Assembly (NCBI GenBank): GCA_025054955.1
Contig: JANWZE010000030.1
Coordinates: 59,414 to 123,413, forward strand
Reading direction: 5' to 3'
DNA length: 64,000 bases
Source: Blastocatellia bacterium
GTDB lineage: Bacteria > Acidobacteriota > Blastocatellia > HR10 > J050
Below, one piece after another: positions 51,574 through 61,063 of the stretch. Position 1 is the stretch's first letter; each line of letters opens with the position of its first letter. The position numbers were made by a program, and so were the translations under genes. Below the pieces are notes generated by a model. It was not told the origin of the DNA. It was given only the letters and a program-made list of their open reading frames with translations, and made no database searches.

Positions 51574-51684
51574 CGAGTCAGCACCTTCCGCCGCAGCACC
51601 GAATCAGAGTAACGAGTGAAACAGGAAACACAATTCGAAGATTGTCCACTGCCGCCAACAGAGCTGCAGATCCGCGACAACACC

Positions 51685-53322
51685 CTATGAACGCAGTCTC
51701 AAGATGTACAGGCCGGTGTTAATATCGCTAATGAAGATCAACTCATTCTGCGCGTAGACGCCCCAAACGAGCGATTTGCCGCCCTGCGGCCCGCGCCCAT
51801 CCGTTCGATCAGGCGGCACGAAAAATCCTATCTCGCGGGGCGTGGTCGGATCAGCAATATCCAGCACGCGCACGCCATCGGAGTACCACGAAACATAAGC
51901 CGTGCGTCCGATGACAAATGGATTGTGAATGGTATACCAGCCGCTATCCGGCGGAGGGCATCGGCGTGTGTTCGGTGTCGCAAACGAGCTGATCTGCTGA
52001 GGGCGAGTTGGATCGGAAATATCAAAGATGCGCAAGAAGCCCCAGGTCGCATTGGGATCGCCCCGGAGCGTGGCGCGTACTGCCTGACCGCTAGCCAGAG
52101 CAGCTTTGAGGCGGTTGCCATCCTCCAGTGAAATCATGGCGCTCGGAATGGTGATGCCCGTGCTATCGCCGCCCGGCGCAATTGGGCTACCAGGAACATT
52201 GTTCACGATAAGCGCCGCAATAGCTCCGGCCTGTTGCGCACGCAAAATCTTATCGCGGAACGTACACGTGCCGCGATCAATCAGCGCAATTCTTCCGCTT
52301 GGAGAACTGAGCAACATGTCACCATCGCAACCACGGCCCACATAAGCGAGCGCGCCACTCAATGGGTTCAGCCCGCAGAGTTGAGGGCCGAGGCTGCCTT
52401 CAGCTGCCGAAATTAAGCTAGCTAGCGGCAGCGGCTCAGTGATCTCTAGTTGGATGCCGCCGGGGCTGAAGTCTTCGTCGGCAGCCAGCAACAGGGCGCC
52501 GCCGTTGGCCGGCCATACTGAATGGGCATTGCCTTCTTCATTGGGCGCATAGAGAGTGCGTCCCAGATACCGCGGACTGGCTGGATCGGAAATATCCAAC
52601 AAGATGAACCCGGCATCCCAGTAAGACAAATAAGCGATCCTGCCATCAGGACTCGGCGCTGCGCTGTGACAGAACACGTTGCCGCCTAGAGGCAATCCCA
52701 GCCCGGCTTGCACGCCCCAGTCGGCCACTTGTCTAGGACGGCGTGGATCGGTTGCTTCGACAATCCGGAAATCGCCACCCGCGCCGGCAGCCTCTGAACC
52801 TGGCACGGCCAACAACGCAAAGACACGGCCGCCGCGCTGAAACAGTGATAGCTCGTGCACGCCGCTGCTCATGGCGCCGGTACTCAAAAAGCCTAGTTGT
52901 TGCGCTCGTCGCGGATTGGTGACATCCCAGAATTGCACGCCACGCACGCCGCCGGCCCCCAACGGCTGCAAACCGGCAGCCAGCAGTGTCCCGCGAAAAT
53001 CGGCTGTATTGACCTCAATCGCGACGACATCTTCATAGGAACTGCTCGAATTGGTGACGAGTGTAGCGATTAACTGCGGATTGGTCGGGTTGGACACATC
53101 CACGATTTTGACGCCAGCGCCTGCATCTCGTGTGCCCAGGTAGACGAACGAGCCGTGAACCCAGATGTCGGCCAGCATCACGCCACCGACGGCATGGTGA
53201 CTGATCAGTTCCACTCCATGAGCCTGTTGAACGATGGCTGACCTCACACCTGCCAGCGGCATCAGCCATGACACGGCGCTCAGCATCAATGCAACACTGA
53301 TAAGCAGCAAGCGTTGTTTCAC
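51685..53322 (-). CDS. Exported LVIVD-repeat protein with inserted PA domain
   Basis: A 545-residue secreted protein. After a signal peptide it contains several LVIVD-type beta-propeller repeats: VKIVDVSNPTNPQLIATL, FILLDISDPASPRYLG, LRIFDISDPTRPQQIS and VRVLDIADPTTPREIG. A protease-associated (PA) domain is inserted at about residues 320-425 (GRIALIDRGTCTFRDKILRA, AIAALIVNN). Such proteins bind surfaces or ligands; the role is unknown. It lies 15 bases downstream of the M36 peptidase gene and is probably co-transcribed with it. PA domains often help secreted peptidases, so a joint extracellular role is a reasonable inference. Confidence 0.85.
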   Translation of the reverse strand: MKQRLLLISVALMLSAVSWLMPLAGVRSAIVQQAHGVELISHHAVGGVMLADIWVHGSFVYLGTRDAGAGVKIVDVSNPTNPQLIATLVTNSSSSYEDVVAIEVNTADFRGTLLAAGLQPLGAGGVRGVQFWDVTNPRRAQQLGFLSTGAMSSGVHELSLFQRGGRVFALLAVPGSEAAGAGGDFRIVEATDPRRPRQVADWGVQAGLGLPLGGNVFCHSAAPSPDGRIAYLSYWDAGFILLDISDPASPRYLGRTLYAPNEEGNAHSVWPANGGALLLAADEDFSPGGIQLEITEPLPLASLISAAEGSLGPQLCGLNPLSGALAYVGRGCDGDMLLSSPSGRIALIDRGTCTFRDKILRAQQAGAIAALIVNNVPGSPIAPGGDSTGITIPSAMISLEDGNRLKAALASGQAVRATLRGDPNATWGFLRIFDISDPTRPQQISSFATPNTRRCPPPDSGWYTIHNPFVIGRTAYVSWYSDGVRVLDIADPTTPREIGFFVPPDRTDGRGPQGGKSLVWGVYAQNELIFISDINTGLYILRLRS

Positions 53323-53337
53323 GGTTGATGACTCCGG

Positions 53338-56300
53338 TTAACGCGTTCGTCGGCTGACGATGATGTTGTCAATGAACCAACCTTCAGCATCGTTGGTATT
53401 GGCATCAATCGTGTCAAAGTAAAACTGAATTTGAATCGTCTTGCCGGCGAATGCCGACAGATTGATCTCTTCGCGTTGGAACGATTCGCTGCCTAGAGCG
53501 CCGATGGTGTTGTTATTGATGAAAGCGACTTGCCAGACCTGGCCGGTCGCCGTCTCAATCACGCGCACGTAACCATTATCGCGAACCGTGGAGAAAACAT
53601 CCTGCGCACGGAGGAAATGATCGAACGTGAGCACAATGGCGCTGTTGGGTGGAATCGTGGGCAAGTGGATCACAGGCGAGGTCAACGCACCGAAATTGCG
53701 TTGTCCGGTATTGTAAGTGCGCGTGTCTTGACGCCCGTAGTACCAGGCAGTTCCCCGTCGGAATGAGATATGCCAGAGCGCCGGCGCGCCGTTGCCGCTA
53801 TCGCCAGTGACCGTCCATTCGCTTGCGCTCGATGAGACTGTGTCGGAGAAAATGATCTCGCGACCGGCTGGCAGCCGTGCCCATGGCGTGTCAAAAGCGT
53901 GAAAGACAACCGTATCATCCCCGTTATCCGCGCGAGCGGATACGCCCATGCCGCGCGCGGCAAACACGCTCCAGATGGCTGCTTGATGACGAGCGCCGTT
54001 GGCGACATCGGCAATCAAGATCGCATCACGGGCATCGAGCATGGAGGGATTGGACGGCGTGAATTTCAGGCCGTCGGTCATCAGTTGTTCGGCCACTTCC
54101 TTGCCCAGAGCTTCTCGCAAGTCCCACATGACGGTGGCCCAGATTTCACCGTCTTGATGCACCTGGGCGATGAACGTGCGCTCCAGCGCGAGGCCGCCGG
54201 TGATGGGTTGGCCAGCCAGCGTCAATCGAGTGAGCGGACCGCGCCGATTGCCAAAATCGCCGTAGGTAAGCGAATTGGCTGCATAGTTGACACTGCGAAT
54301 TCCAATGTGATCGCGGCCCGTGCTGTATTCGCCGGTAACTGGATCATTGGTCAGAGTGTTGGCATAAGCATCGCTCCAGCCTTCACCCATGGCGCCACTT
54401 TGAAAGCTGGAGAGCGAGCTGGCATCGTAGGCATTGCCGACCATCCGCGTCGTCAAGCCATGCGTTGCTTCATGGTAGATGACGTCCGCATCAAGCGCCG
54501 AATCAGCCTGACGGAACGGCGGCGAGGTGAACAAGTAAAAGCCAGAGAAGCCGGGTCGGCCATCTTCCGCCGTGCCGAAAAAGGCATTGTTAACGCCTGT
54601 GTGCTGCGGCCAGATCATGATGGGATCGTTGCCCACGCCGCCACGCCCGAAGTTATCAGCTTGAAAATTGCCGGCAGCTTCATCAAAGCCGAGCTTGTAC
54701 AGATAATCGTGATACAGGTTGAAGTGATAAAACACGTTGGTGGCAACAGCGTCCAGTTCGATCGAGGGGAATTTCTCAGCCAGGCCATCGCGCCAGCCGG
54801 TGAGCGAAGTGATCGCGCTGAAGTCCACAGCTCGTAAGTTGAAGTCGTTGGCGCCACGGCTGACGCCGACGAGCGCATCGGTCGCGCGGATACCATTATA
54901 CGAGAGCTCAATCACGCCATCTGCGAGCAACGTGATCTGGAAGGTATTGGCATCGGCAGCGCCAAATTGTGGCACTCTGTTCCAGGTGATCACCAGACGG
55001 TCGGCATCACGTCGAACGAACAAGCCGCTGCCCTGAGGCAGCGCGCTCAGGTCCAGATCGTCCCACAGCGCAGCAATGCGCGGCGAGGCCATGATCATGT
55101 CGGCGAATGATTCCGTCGCATCAGAGTTGGCGCCAGTCCAGGTGATGTTCCCATTGGCGTTGATGAATACGGTGTTACGCACCGTGCCGAAAAACGGAAA
55201 GGAAAATCCTAAAGCCTGGCTGACCGAGCCATCGTCTCGGTCAGGCCGCAAACGCGACGTTATATCCGTTCCCAGGTTCGCGTCGAATCGCAATGGCTCG
55301 ATGCGCACGTCATAACCGCCGGCGGCATTCGGCGTGAAGCGCAGCGTCGTCCTATCCAGATCAAATGCGTTCAATCCCTCTGTGGCATAGACGTTGGCGA
55401 ACGGGAAGTGAAACCGCTGCTCGGCATTGAAGGCCAGCGGCAACGTCAGCGCGTTGTTGCCTTGTGTGCCTGTATTCGGCCAGGGTGACACCCATGAATT
55501 GGGCGAAGCAATCGGATCGCCGGCAAACGAGCGTAGCACTTGAGGTCCCCGATCAGGGTGAACGTCAAAGACCAGTCCGTCAGGTTCACTGAATTTTATC
55601 AGGTTGTGATGGAATAAGATTTCGCCTGTCTCAGCGTCAACTAATATGTCGTACCAAGCTAGCTCGTCCATCAAGTGGAGGCGCACTTTCCAAGCGAGGC
55701 GGGCGCGGTCGGCAGCCGGGAAAATGGTCAGCTTGGCTGTCGGTTCGCTGGTAAACGGACCCTGTTCAAACGTCGTGGCCTGCTCGACGCTGGTGGCGAC
55801 AGCCGTGATCCGTGGTGTGAATGCCAGATGCGGCGCCATGTAATCGGCTGCGCGTTGCACCGCCTCCGTGGCCGACAGCCGCGGCGTCATCGAGGCAACT
55901 ATGTCGGGGAAGTAATTGGCATTGACCGAAAGAATCTGCCCGTGCCGGTCTATGTTGACTTTGATGTCGCCTTGGAACACATCAAGCCCGTGATAGAACT
56001 GTTTGAAGACGACATGCCTGACACCGTTGTGTCTCGTGCGAAAATTTTTGGCAACGACCAGTTGGCTGATGTCACGCTCGGTCAGTCGCCAGAGTGTCCT
56101 GTGTGCCCGCAAATAATCGCGCGCAATGGTGAGCGCGTCAGCCTGACGCGGCGCCGTCAACCGCTCAGCTAGACTGAAGACATGACGTGGCACGCCGGTA
56201 AATGGATCGAAGCGGACTTCAAGCCCCTTGATCTGCGCTTGCAGGCGCTGCACCACAGCCAGTTGGGCCGGCGTCGGCGAGTGGCGCGTCCCCGTCACGG

Positions 56301-56475
56301 AACGACGTATATCGTAGGTGTCCTCCAATCGCAAGGATTCAACCGATTGCATCGGCTTTGTATCCGAAGTGATCGGCTTCTGTGCCGATGTAGTGAACGG
56401 CACACACAACGAAACCAGCAGGCTCATTGTAATCGCAATGTTCGCCAGTGAACGAATCTGAGAGCGACGAACCAT
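53338..56475 (-). CDS. M36 (fungalysin-type) zinc metallopeptidase with nidogen-like insert
   Basis: A 1045-residue secreted peptidase. It has a signal peptide (ANIAITMSLLVSLCVPF), an FTP/PepSY-type propeptide (to about 330), and an M36 domain with the zinc motif YHEATHGLT (HEATH at 668-672) and the downstream GAMGEGWSDAYA glutamate ligand region. Between the halves lies a nidogen-like insert (about 430-590: FPFFGTVRNTVFINANGNIT, IAALWDDLDLS, VITWNRVPQFG). The C-terminal 150 residues form a MAM/jelly-roll-like domain (GWFIDNIIVSRR). ATG 56475 follows GGAGG; the longer upstream start would precede the signal. Extracellular protein degradation is the likely job. Confidence 0.9.
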   Translation of the reverse strand: MVRRSQIRSLANIAITMSLLVSLCVPFTTSAQKPITSDTKPMQSVESLRLEDTYDIRRSVTGTRHSPTPAQLAVVQRLQAQIKGLEVRFDPFTGVPRHVFSLAERLTAPRQADALTIARDYLRAHRTLWRLTERDISQLVVAKNFRTRHNGVRHVVFKQFYHGLDVFQGDIKVNIDRHGQILSVNANYFPDIVASMTPRLSATEAVQRAADYMAPHLAFTPRITAVATSVEQATTFEQGPFTSEPTAKLTIFPAADRARLAWKVRLHLMDELAWYDILVDAETGEILFHHNLIKFSEPDGLVFDVHPDRGPQVLRSFAGDPIASPNSWVSPWPNTGTQGNNALTLPLAFNAEQRFHFPFANVYATEGLNAFDLDRTTLRFTPNAAGGYDVRIEPLRFDANLGTDITSRLRPDRDDGSVSQALGFSFPFFGTVRNTVFINANGNITWTGANSDATESFADMIMASPRIAALWDDLDLSALPQGSGLFVRRDADRLVITWNRVPQFGAADANTFQITLLADGVIELSYNGIRATDALVGVSRGANDFNLRAVDFSAITSLTGWRDGLAEKFPSIELDAVATNVFYHFNLYHDYLYKLGFDEAAGNFQADNFGRGGVGNDPIMIWPQHTGVNNAFFGTAEDGRPGFSGFYLFTSPPFRQADSALDADVIYHEATHGLTTRMVGNAYDASSLSSFQSGAMGEGWSDAYANTLTNDPVTGEYSTGRDHIGIRSVNYAANSLTYGDFGNRRGPLTRLTLAGQPITGGLALERTFIAQVHQDGEIWATVMWDLREALGKEVAEQLMTDGLKFTPSNPSMLDARDAILIADVANGARHQAAIWSVFAARGMGVSARADNGDDTVVFHAFDTPWARLPAGREIIFSDTVSSSASEWTVTGDSGNGAPALWHISFRRGTAWYYGRQDTRTYNTGQRNFGALTSPVIHLPTIPPNSAIVLTFDHFLRAQDVFSTVRDNGYVRVIETATGQVWQVAFINNNTIGALGSESFQREEINLSAFAGKTIQIQFYFDTIDANTNDAEGWFIDNIIVSRRTR

Positions 56476-56599
56476 AAACCGCCTCCTTCCTGCTAAGCTC
56501 CTTGCCTCGCAGCTCGGCCAGAGCAAGGCTATGAGCCTGCATTTATGCCATGAAACTGACAGGCAAGGCAAGCGAGTTCGCGGCGTTTCAGGTGATGGA

Positions 56600-56628
56600 T
56601 TGGATTCGGCTCGCTGGTATGGGATAAT
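56600..56628 (+). promoter_or_regulatory. Promoter of rarA, nearly leaderless
   Basis: TTGGAT (56600-56605), 17-base spacer, GATAAT (56623-56628). The start expected near 56635 is one or two bases from ATG 56637, suggesting a leaderless mRNA. Confidence 0.5.
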
Positions 56629-56636
56629 TGTGCGTC

Positions 56637-57920
56637 ATGAAGCACACGCCGAGTTTATTTGAAGCGTCGCCAACCGAGCCGCGCGCGCTGGAAGGTCAGC
56701 CGCTAGCTGATCGGCTCCGTCCACAAACGTTGGATGAGTGCGTTGGTCAGGAGCACTTGATTGGGCCGGGCAAGCCACTGCGCCGCATGGTTGAACGAGG
56801 CCAACTAGCCTCAATGATTCTGTGGGGCCCGCCCGGCAGCGGCAAGACGACACTGGCGCGTATCCTAGCGAACCAGACAAACGCGCACTTTGCGCCGTTC
56901 TCCGCTGTGTTGGGTTCAATCAAAGAAATTCGCCAGGTCATGCTGACGGCGCAGAAAGTTCGCCGGCAGGCAGGCCGTCGAACCATTCTATTTGTTGACG
57001 AAGTGCATCACCTGAACAAAGCTCAGCAGGATGCCTTTCTTCCGTTCGTCGAGCGTGGCGACGTAATCTTCATCGGCGCGACCACAGAAAATCCGTCGTT
57101 TGAAGTGATCGGAGCGTTGCTCTCGCGGACGACCGTCTTTGTGCTCAATGCGCTCACCGTTGACGAGATCGTGGTTATTTTGAAACGGGCGCTCAGCGAT
57201 TTAGAGCGCGGGTTGGGAACGTTGTCCGTGCGCATTGATGAGGACGCGCTCAGCCTGATTGCCCGCTACGCTTCAGGCGATGCGCGCGTTGCCCTCAATC
57301 AGCTTGAACTGGCGGTGATGTGCGGTCGAAATGAACCGGATGGCACAGTGGTGATTGACGAGGCTGTTTTAAGAGAATGTTTGCAGCGTCCGATGCTCCT
57401 TTACGACAAGAGCGGCGAGGAACATTACAATTTGATCTCAGCGTTCATTAAGTCCATTCGTCAATCCGATGCCAATGCGGCTGTCTATTGGTTAGCCAGA
57501 ATGATTGAAGCTGGAGAAGACCCGCTGTTCATTGCTCGTCGGCTAATCATTCATGCATCAGAAGACATCGGCCTGGCTGACCCGCAGGCGCTCGTGCAAG
57601 CCGTGGCTGCGTTCAATGCCGTGCAGATGGTTGGTTTGCCGGAAGCGCGCCTGGCGCTGACGCAGGCGACGGTGTATCTAGCCCGCGCGCCGAAATCGAA
57701 TCTCGTGCTCCGCGCATACAGTGCTGCTCAGCAAGACGCTTTGGAAAACATCCGCGAGCCAGTGCCCTTGCATCTGCGCAATGCGCCGACCGAGCTGATG
57801 AAACGATTGGGATATGGCCGAGAGTACAAATATGCTCATGATTACACGCCGGACGATCCCGAAGGCCAGATGGAGTGCTTGCCGGAATCGCTCAAAGGCC
57901 GCCGCTATGTGGACGAGTGA
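56637..57920 (+). CDS. rarA: Replication-associated recombination protein A (RarA/MgsA)
   Basis: An AAA+ ATPase related to clamp loaders that acts at stalled forks. The 427-residue protein has [20 protein letters not shown], Walker [17 protein letters not shown], Walker [20 protein letters not shown], the sensor [11 protein letters not shown] and the C-terminal tetramerisation region with [22 protein letters not shown], all RarA marks. The length is slightly below E. coli RarA. ATG 56637 is preferred; TTG 56628 overlaps the -10 box. Confidence 0.95.
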   Translation: MKHTPSLFEASPTEPRALEGQPLADRLRPQTLDECVGQEHLIGPGKPLRRMVERGQLASMILWGPPGSGKTTLARILANQTNAHFAPFSAVLGSIKEIRQVMLTAQKVRRQAGRRTILFVDEVHHLNKAQQDAFLPFVERGDVIFIGATTENPSFEVIGALLSRTTVFVLNALTVDEIVVILKRALSDLERGLGTLSVRIDEDALSLIARYASGDARVALNQLELAVMCGRNEPDGTVVIDEAVLRECLQRPMLLYDKSGEEHYNLISAFIKSIRQSDANAAVYWLARMIEAGEDPLFIARRLIIHASEDIGLADPQALVQAVAAFNAVQMVGLPEARLALTQATVYLARAPKSNLVLRAYSAAQQDALENIREPVPLHLRNAPTELMKRLGYGREYKYAHDYTPDDPEGQMECLPESLKGRRYVDE

Positions 57921-58121
57921 AAGCCCGTCAAGCAAGCGGCAGCAATGCCGACGATCGTTCAGTGAAGCGAATACCTGCCGATGGCGCGTCTATTGACGCT
58001 GACTCATCCGGCTGAGCGTCGCCGATAGCGCCTTCACGCGACTGAGCGTGACGGGGACGACCGACCGCTCCATGATTCAGGATGTTGGCTTGCAACCATC
58101 GTCGAGCGATTCGATTGATCT

Positions 58122-59054
58122 ATGAAATTCTACCTCATCTTCATCAATCCACAGCGACAGACGCTGCGCTCCGGCTGGCGTGTCGTGATCTTCTTTGCCC
58201 TCTTGATCCCGCTCTACACGTTGTTTAGCGCGCTCACGATGCTCATGGTGAGCGAAGCGGATCAACCCACTCGTGAGCAGTTCCTCATCAACGATCCGTT
58301 CACGGCCACTGTGCATAATCTGATGTTGATTCTGGCCGTGTTGATTGCCTCAGCTATCTGCCTTCATGCGTTCGACCATGCTCCGCTGCGCTCGATAGGT
58401 TACCACCTGCACATCGGGTGGTGGCGCGATTACGCTCTTGGCGCTGGCTTGGCAGTCCTCATGATGTCGGTGACGGTGGGCATCCAATGGAGCGCCGGCT
58501 GGATGTCGCTGCGATGGTCAGGTCTGTCTATGAACGACATCTTCTACAGCCTGACGGTGAGTCTGGTGTTTTTTAATCTGGCCGGTGCGTTTGAAGAACT
58601 CGTTTGTCGCGGTTATCCATTGCAAACGATGGTGCGCGACGGGCATCCGGTGTGGGGCGTGTTGGTGACCTCAACGTTATTTGGTCTCGCTCACGCGGGC
58701 AATCCGAACGTCTCGCTGCTCGGTCTGTTCAATACGATCCTGGCCGGCGGTTGGCTCGCCGTCGCCTATTTGAAGACGCGCAGTCTCTGGTTGTGCACGA
58801 GCCTGCACTGGTCGTGGAACTGGGCGATGAGTGCTATCTATGGTCTGAATGTGAGTGGCTTGCAAGGAATCGTTCAGGGATCATTGTTGACATCCGAGCA
58901 AAACGGTCCAGCATGGTTAACGGGCGGCGCCTATGGGCCGGAAGGCGGACTGATCGTCACGATCGTGATTGTTGGCTCTACCGCGCTTCTGTGGCGCGCC
59001 CGCTGGCTGACACCGGCGCACACTCGACAAAAGAATCGAGGCATTGACGAATGA
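58122..59054 (+). CDS. CPBP family intramembrane metalloprotease, second copy
   Basis: A 310-residue membrane protein with about eight hydrophobic segments. The CPBP motifs are AFEELVCRGYPLQT (EExxxR), FGLAHAGNP and LHWSWNW. Sequence is distinct from the other CPBP protein at 40565-41419 (different N-terminus and motif 3). ATG 58122 has a weak ribosome site (GATTGATCT before it). It stands alone between rarA and a repeat-rich gap. Substrate unknown; roles in prenyl-protein or peptide processing are known for the family. Confidence 0.85.
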   Translation: MKFYLIFINPQRQTLRSGWRVVIFFALLIPLYTLFSALTMLMVSEADQPTREQFLINDPFTATVHNLMLILAVLIASAICLHAFDHAPLRSIGYHLHIGWWRDYALGAGLAVLMMSVTVGIQWSAGWMSLRWSGLSMNDIFYSLTVSLVFFNLAGAFEELVCRGYPLQTMVRDGHPVWGVLVTSTLFGLAHAGNPNVSLLGLFNTILAGGWLAVAYLKTRSLWLCTSLHWSWNWAMSAIYGLNVSGLQGIVQGSLLTSEQNGPAWLTGGAYGPEGGLIVTIVIVGSTALLWRARWLTPAHTRQKNRGIDE

Positions 59055-59341
59055 TTGATTGACAGGTCCTCCAGCGCCTCAACGCGCGGCGGCAACGAGC
59101 CTCACGCGATAGGATGTTGTTTTCAAAAGTAGCTCACATCAAGAGTCCGGAGAAGGTCATCGCTGATGAAGCGACAGGCACTGGCCCAAGCGCCTAAGCT
59201 CACCAGGAACGATGAAATTCTTTTCGCAGGCATAACGAAAATGGTTATTTTAGAGGAATCGCCCATGTGCTCCGCGCTCGCCACGAGAAAATACAGTTCT
59301 TTCGTGAGGTTCGTGTGTTTCGTGGGCGATTTTCAGAGGAG

Positions 59342-59390
59342 AAAGCGCCGTCGCCGCTTCGCTCTGCCGGCGCACTCCAAGATAAATTCA
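59342..59390. repeat. 49-bp fragment of the 114-bp repeat
   Basis: Matches 1054-1102 (and 1189-1237) with one mismatch at the end (AAAGTCA against AAATTCA). It lacks the second half of the block, so the family has truncated members. Confidence 0.8.
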
Positions 59391-59663
59391 GGAATCGCCC
59401 TCATGCTCCGCGCTCGTTTCCCATCAGCCGCGCAAGCGGCCTGCAAGTCGTGTAGTCTGCCGTAACACACTGATCCGGCCAGTAGTTTGTGATGGCGCGT
59501 CTATCGCCCTGCGTTGCGTAGTATCGGTGAAGACCAACTGATCTTGCGCACGACCGGCGAATAGGATTTTGGATTGACGCAGAACCATTGGACGACATCA
59601 CCATGACCGAGGCCTCTTTGTCAATCAAGAAATTCTCCAGAGCCGGACTTGTTCCCCGGAGAA

Positions 59664-59683
59664 GCGCAATGCTAGAATTGCGC
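59664..59683. repeat. Short perfect hairpin upstream of the NHL gene
   Basis: GCGCAAT, loop GCTAGA, ATTGCGC: seven pairs, 84 bases before the NHL gene start. Could be an operator or RNA hairpin; nothing else supports a role. Confidence 0.35.
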
Positions 59684-59766
59684 CCGCCTGCATTACATAA
59701 GAATAAAGGCTCAGCAAAAGCAGCGAGATTCAGGTGAGGTCATTTCAGATCAGAGGTAACAGAGAG

Positions 59767-60879
59767 ATGAAAAGTCATCGCATAGTTTGCAGTGTTCTCT
59801 TTCTTCTAGTCGTTGGTTGCTGCGTCATGGGGAACGTGGCATCGGCAATGTGGCAAACAGGGCGCGTGATCGAAACCATAGCCGGAACGGGCGCGCCCGG
59901 TTTCAGCGGCGATGGAGGGCCGGCCACACAGGCGCGATTCGGTACGTTATCAGCGCTGGCTGTAGACATGGCCGGTAACTTATATCTGTCCGACATCACG
60001 CACCATCGCGTCCGTCGCATTGGTGCAAACGGCATCATCACGACCATTGCAGGAACCGGTGTAGCCGGCTTCAACGGCGATGATCGTCCGGCCATCACGG
60101 CGCAACTGGCCACGCCAGCAGGACTGGCCATTGATGCTGCTGGTCGGCTCTACATCGCCGATTTGGGCAATCATCGCGTCCGTCGCGTTGACGCTGATGG
60201 CATCATCAGGACGGTTGCCGGCAACGGCGCGCGCGACTTCAGTGGGGATGGCGGACCGGCGGCAGCGGCCAGCTTGGCTTATCCGTCGGATGTTGCCTTT
60301 GACACCTTGGGCAACATCTTCATCACCGATGTCGGCAACTATCGAGTGCGCAAGATTGACCCTGATGGCATCATCACAACAGTAGCCGGCAATGGACAAC
60401 GTGGCTTCGCTGGCGACGGCGGACCGGCGCTGGAAGCCAGTTTCCGTGAGACGGCGCGCATAAGTGTGACGGCTCTCGACGAACTGCTGATCGTGGATCG
60501 CTTCAATCATCGGCTGCGTCGCATTGACCAAAACAACATCATTCATACGCTGGCCGGCAATGGGAGCTACGGCTACAACGGCGATCACATACCGGCAACC
60601 GCCGCTAGTATGCGATTTCCACAAGATGTAGCCGTTGATCCGTCCGGTCTGATTTACATTGTGGATACATCCAATCATCGCGTTCGCCAAGTTGATGCTG
60701 ATGGTGTGATCAGCACAGTAGCGGGCAACGGTGTTCCCGGTTATGTCGGCGATGGCGGTCCGGCCGATCAAGCTTCATTAAACAATCCATCAGCCATCGC
60801 GGTAGACGCCGCCGGCACGATTTACATCGCTGATTCGTTCAACTATCGCATTCGCGTTGTCCGCGCTACTGCTCAATAG
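59767..60879 (+). CDS. Exported NHL-repeat beta-propeller protein
   Basis: A 370-residue protein: signal peptide (SVLFLLVVGCCVMGNVASA) and six NHL repeats of about 56 residues. Each has the core TVAGNG-x-x-GF-x-GDGGPA, then a segment such as LAIDAAGRLYIADLGNHRVR. Six blades make one closed propeller. These secreted scaffolds bind ligands or proteins; the exact role is unknown. ATG 59767 sits after GAGGTAACAGAG; an earlier in-frame start would hide the signal. GCGCG...CGC inverted bases just after the stop may end the transcript. The gene stands alone. Confidence 0.88.
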   Translation: MKSHRIVCSVLFLLVVGCCVMGNVASAMWQTGRVIETIAGTGAPGFSGDGGPATQARFGTLSALAVDMAGNLYLSDITHHRVRRIGANGIITTIAGTGVAGFNGDDRPAITAQLATPAGLAIDAAGRLYIADLGNHRVRRVDADGIIRTVAGNGARDFSGDGGPAAAASLAYPSDVAFDTLGNIFITDVGNYRVRKIDPDGIITTVAGNGQRGFAGDGGPALEASFRETARISVTALDELLIVDRFNHRLRRIDQNNIIHTLAGNGSYGYNGDHIPATAASMRFPQDVAVDPSGLIYIVDTSNHRVRQVDADGVISTVAGNGVPGYVGDGGPADQASLNNPSAIAVDAAGTIYIADSFNYRIRVVRATAQ

Positions 60880-60930
60880 ATGAGCGCGCGTTTTCTGAAG
60901 AAAGCGCAAGCTAGCCAAGCGACGTTCTCT

Positions 60931-60990
60931 ATGAGCCGATTGGCTAATTTACAAGCCCCTGGCTGATCTATGAAGCCTATTGGCTGATTG
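60931..60990 (+). promoter_or_regulatory. Operator-like array: three 20-bp units with AGCC/GGCT dyads
   Basis: Three consecutive 20-base units starting at 60931, 60951 and 60971. Each carries AGCC, three or four bases, then GGCT (AGCC at 60934, 60954 and 60974). A lone AGCC at 60913 may be a decayed fourth. The period is two helical turns, so the dyads face one side of the DNA, just upstream of a promoter. Likely a binding site for a cooperative regulator of the following operon. Confidence 0.6.
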
Positions 60991-61000
60991 ATGTGCTTAC

Positions 61001-61029
61001 TTAGTCAGGCTCTCTCTTCGTGCTATTTT
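61001..61029 (+). promoter_or_regulatory. Promoter of the ACAD-kinase-SDR operon
   Basis: TTAGTC (61001-61006), 17-base spacer, TATTTT (61024-61029). Below consensus, as expected for a regulated promoter; the 20-bp array ends ten bases upstream of the -35. Confidence 0.45.
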
Positions 61030-61063
61030 GAGCGCCGACGTGTTACCCAAGCGAGGAGGTACA

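Larger units (their letters stand above)
59055..59766. other. Gene-free region with repeat fragments
   Basis: About 710 bases without a credible gene. It holds a fragment of the 114-bp repeat (59342-59390), a variant of the CTCCGCGCTCGCCACGA phrase near 59272, the word GTTATTTTAGAGGA shared with about 1334, and a hairpin (59664-59683). Open frames over it read through the repeats and have no ribosome site. Confidence 0.6.

Noticed and set aside
59166..59465. 99-codon frame in the intergenic gap
   Set aside because: Reads through the repeat fragment at 59342-59390; no ribosome site.
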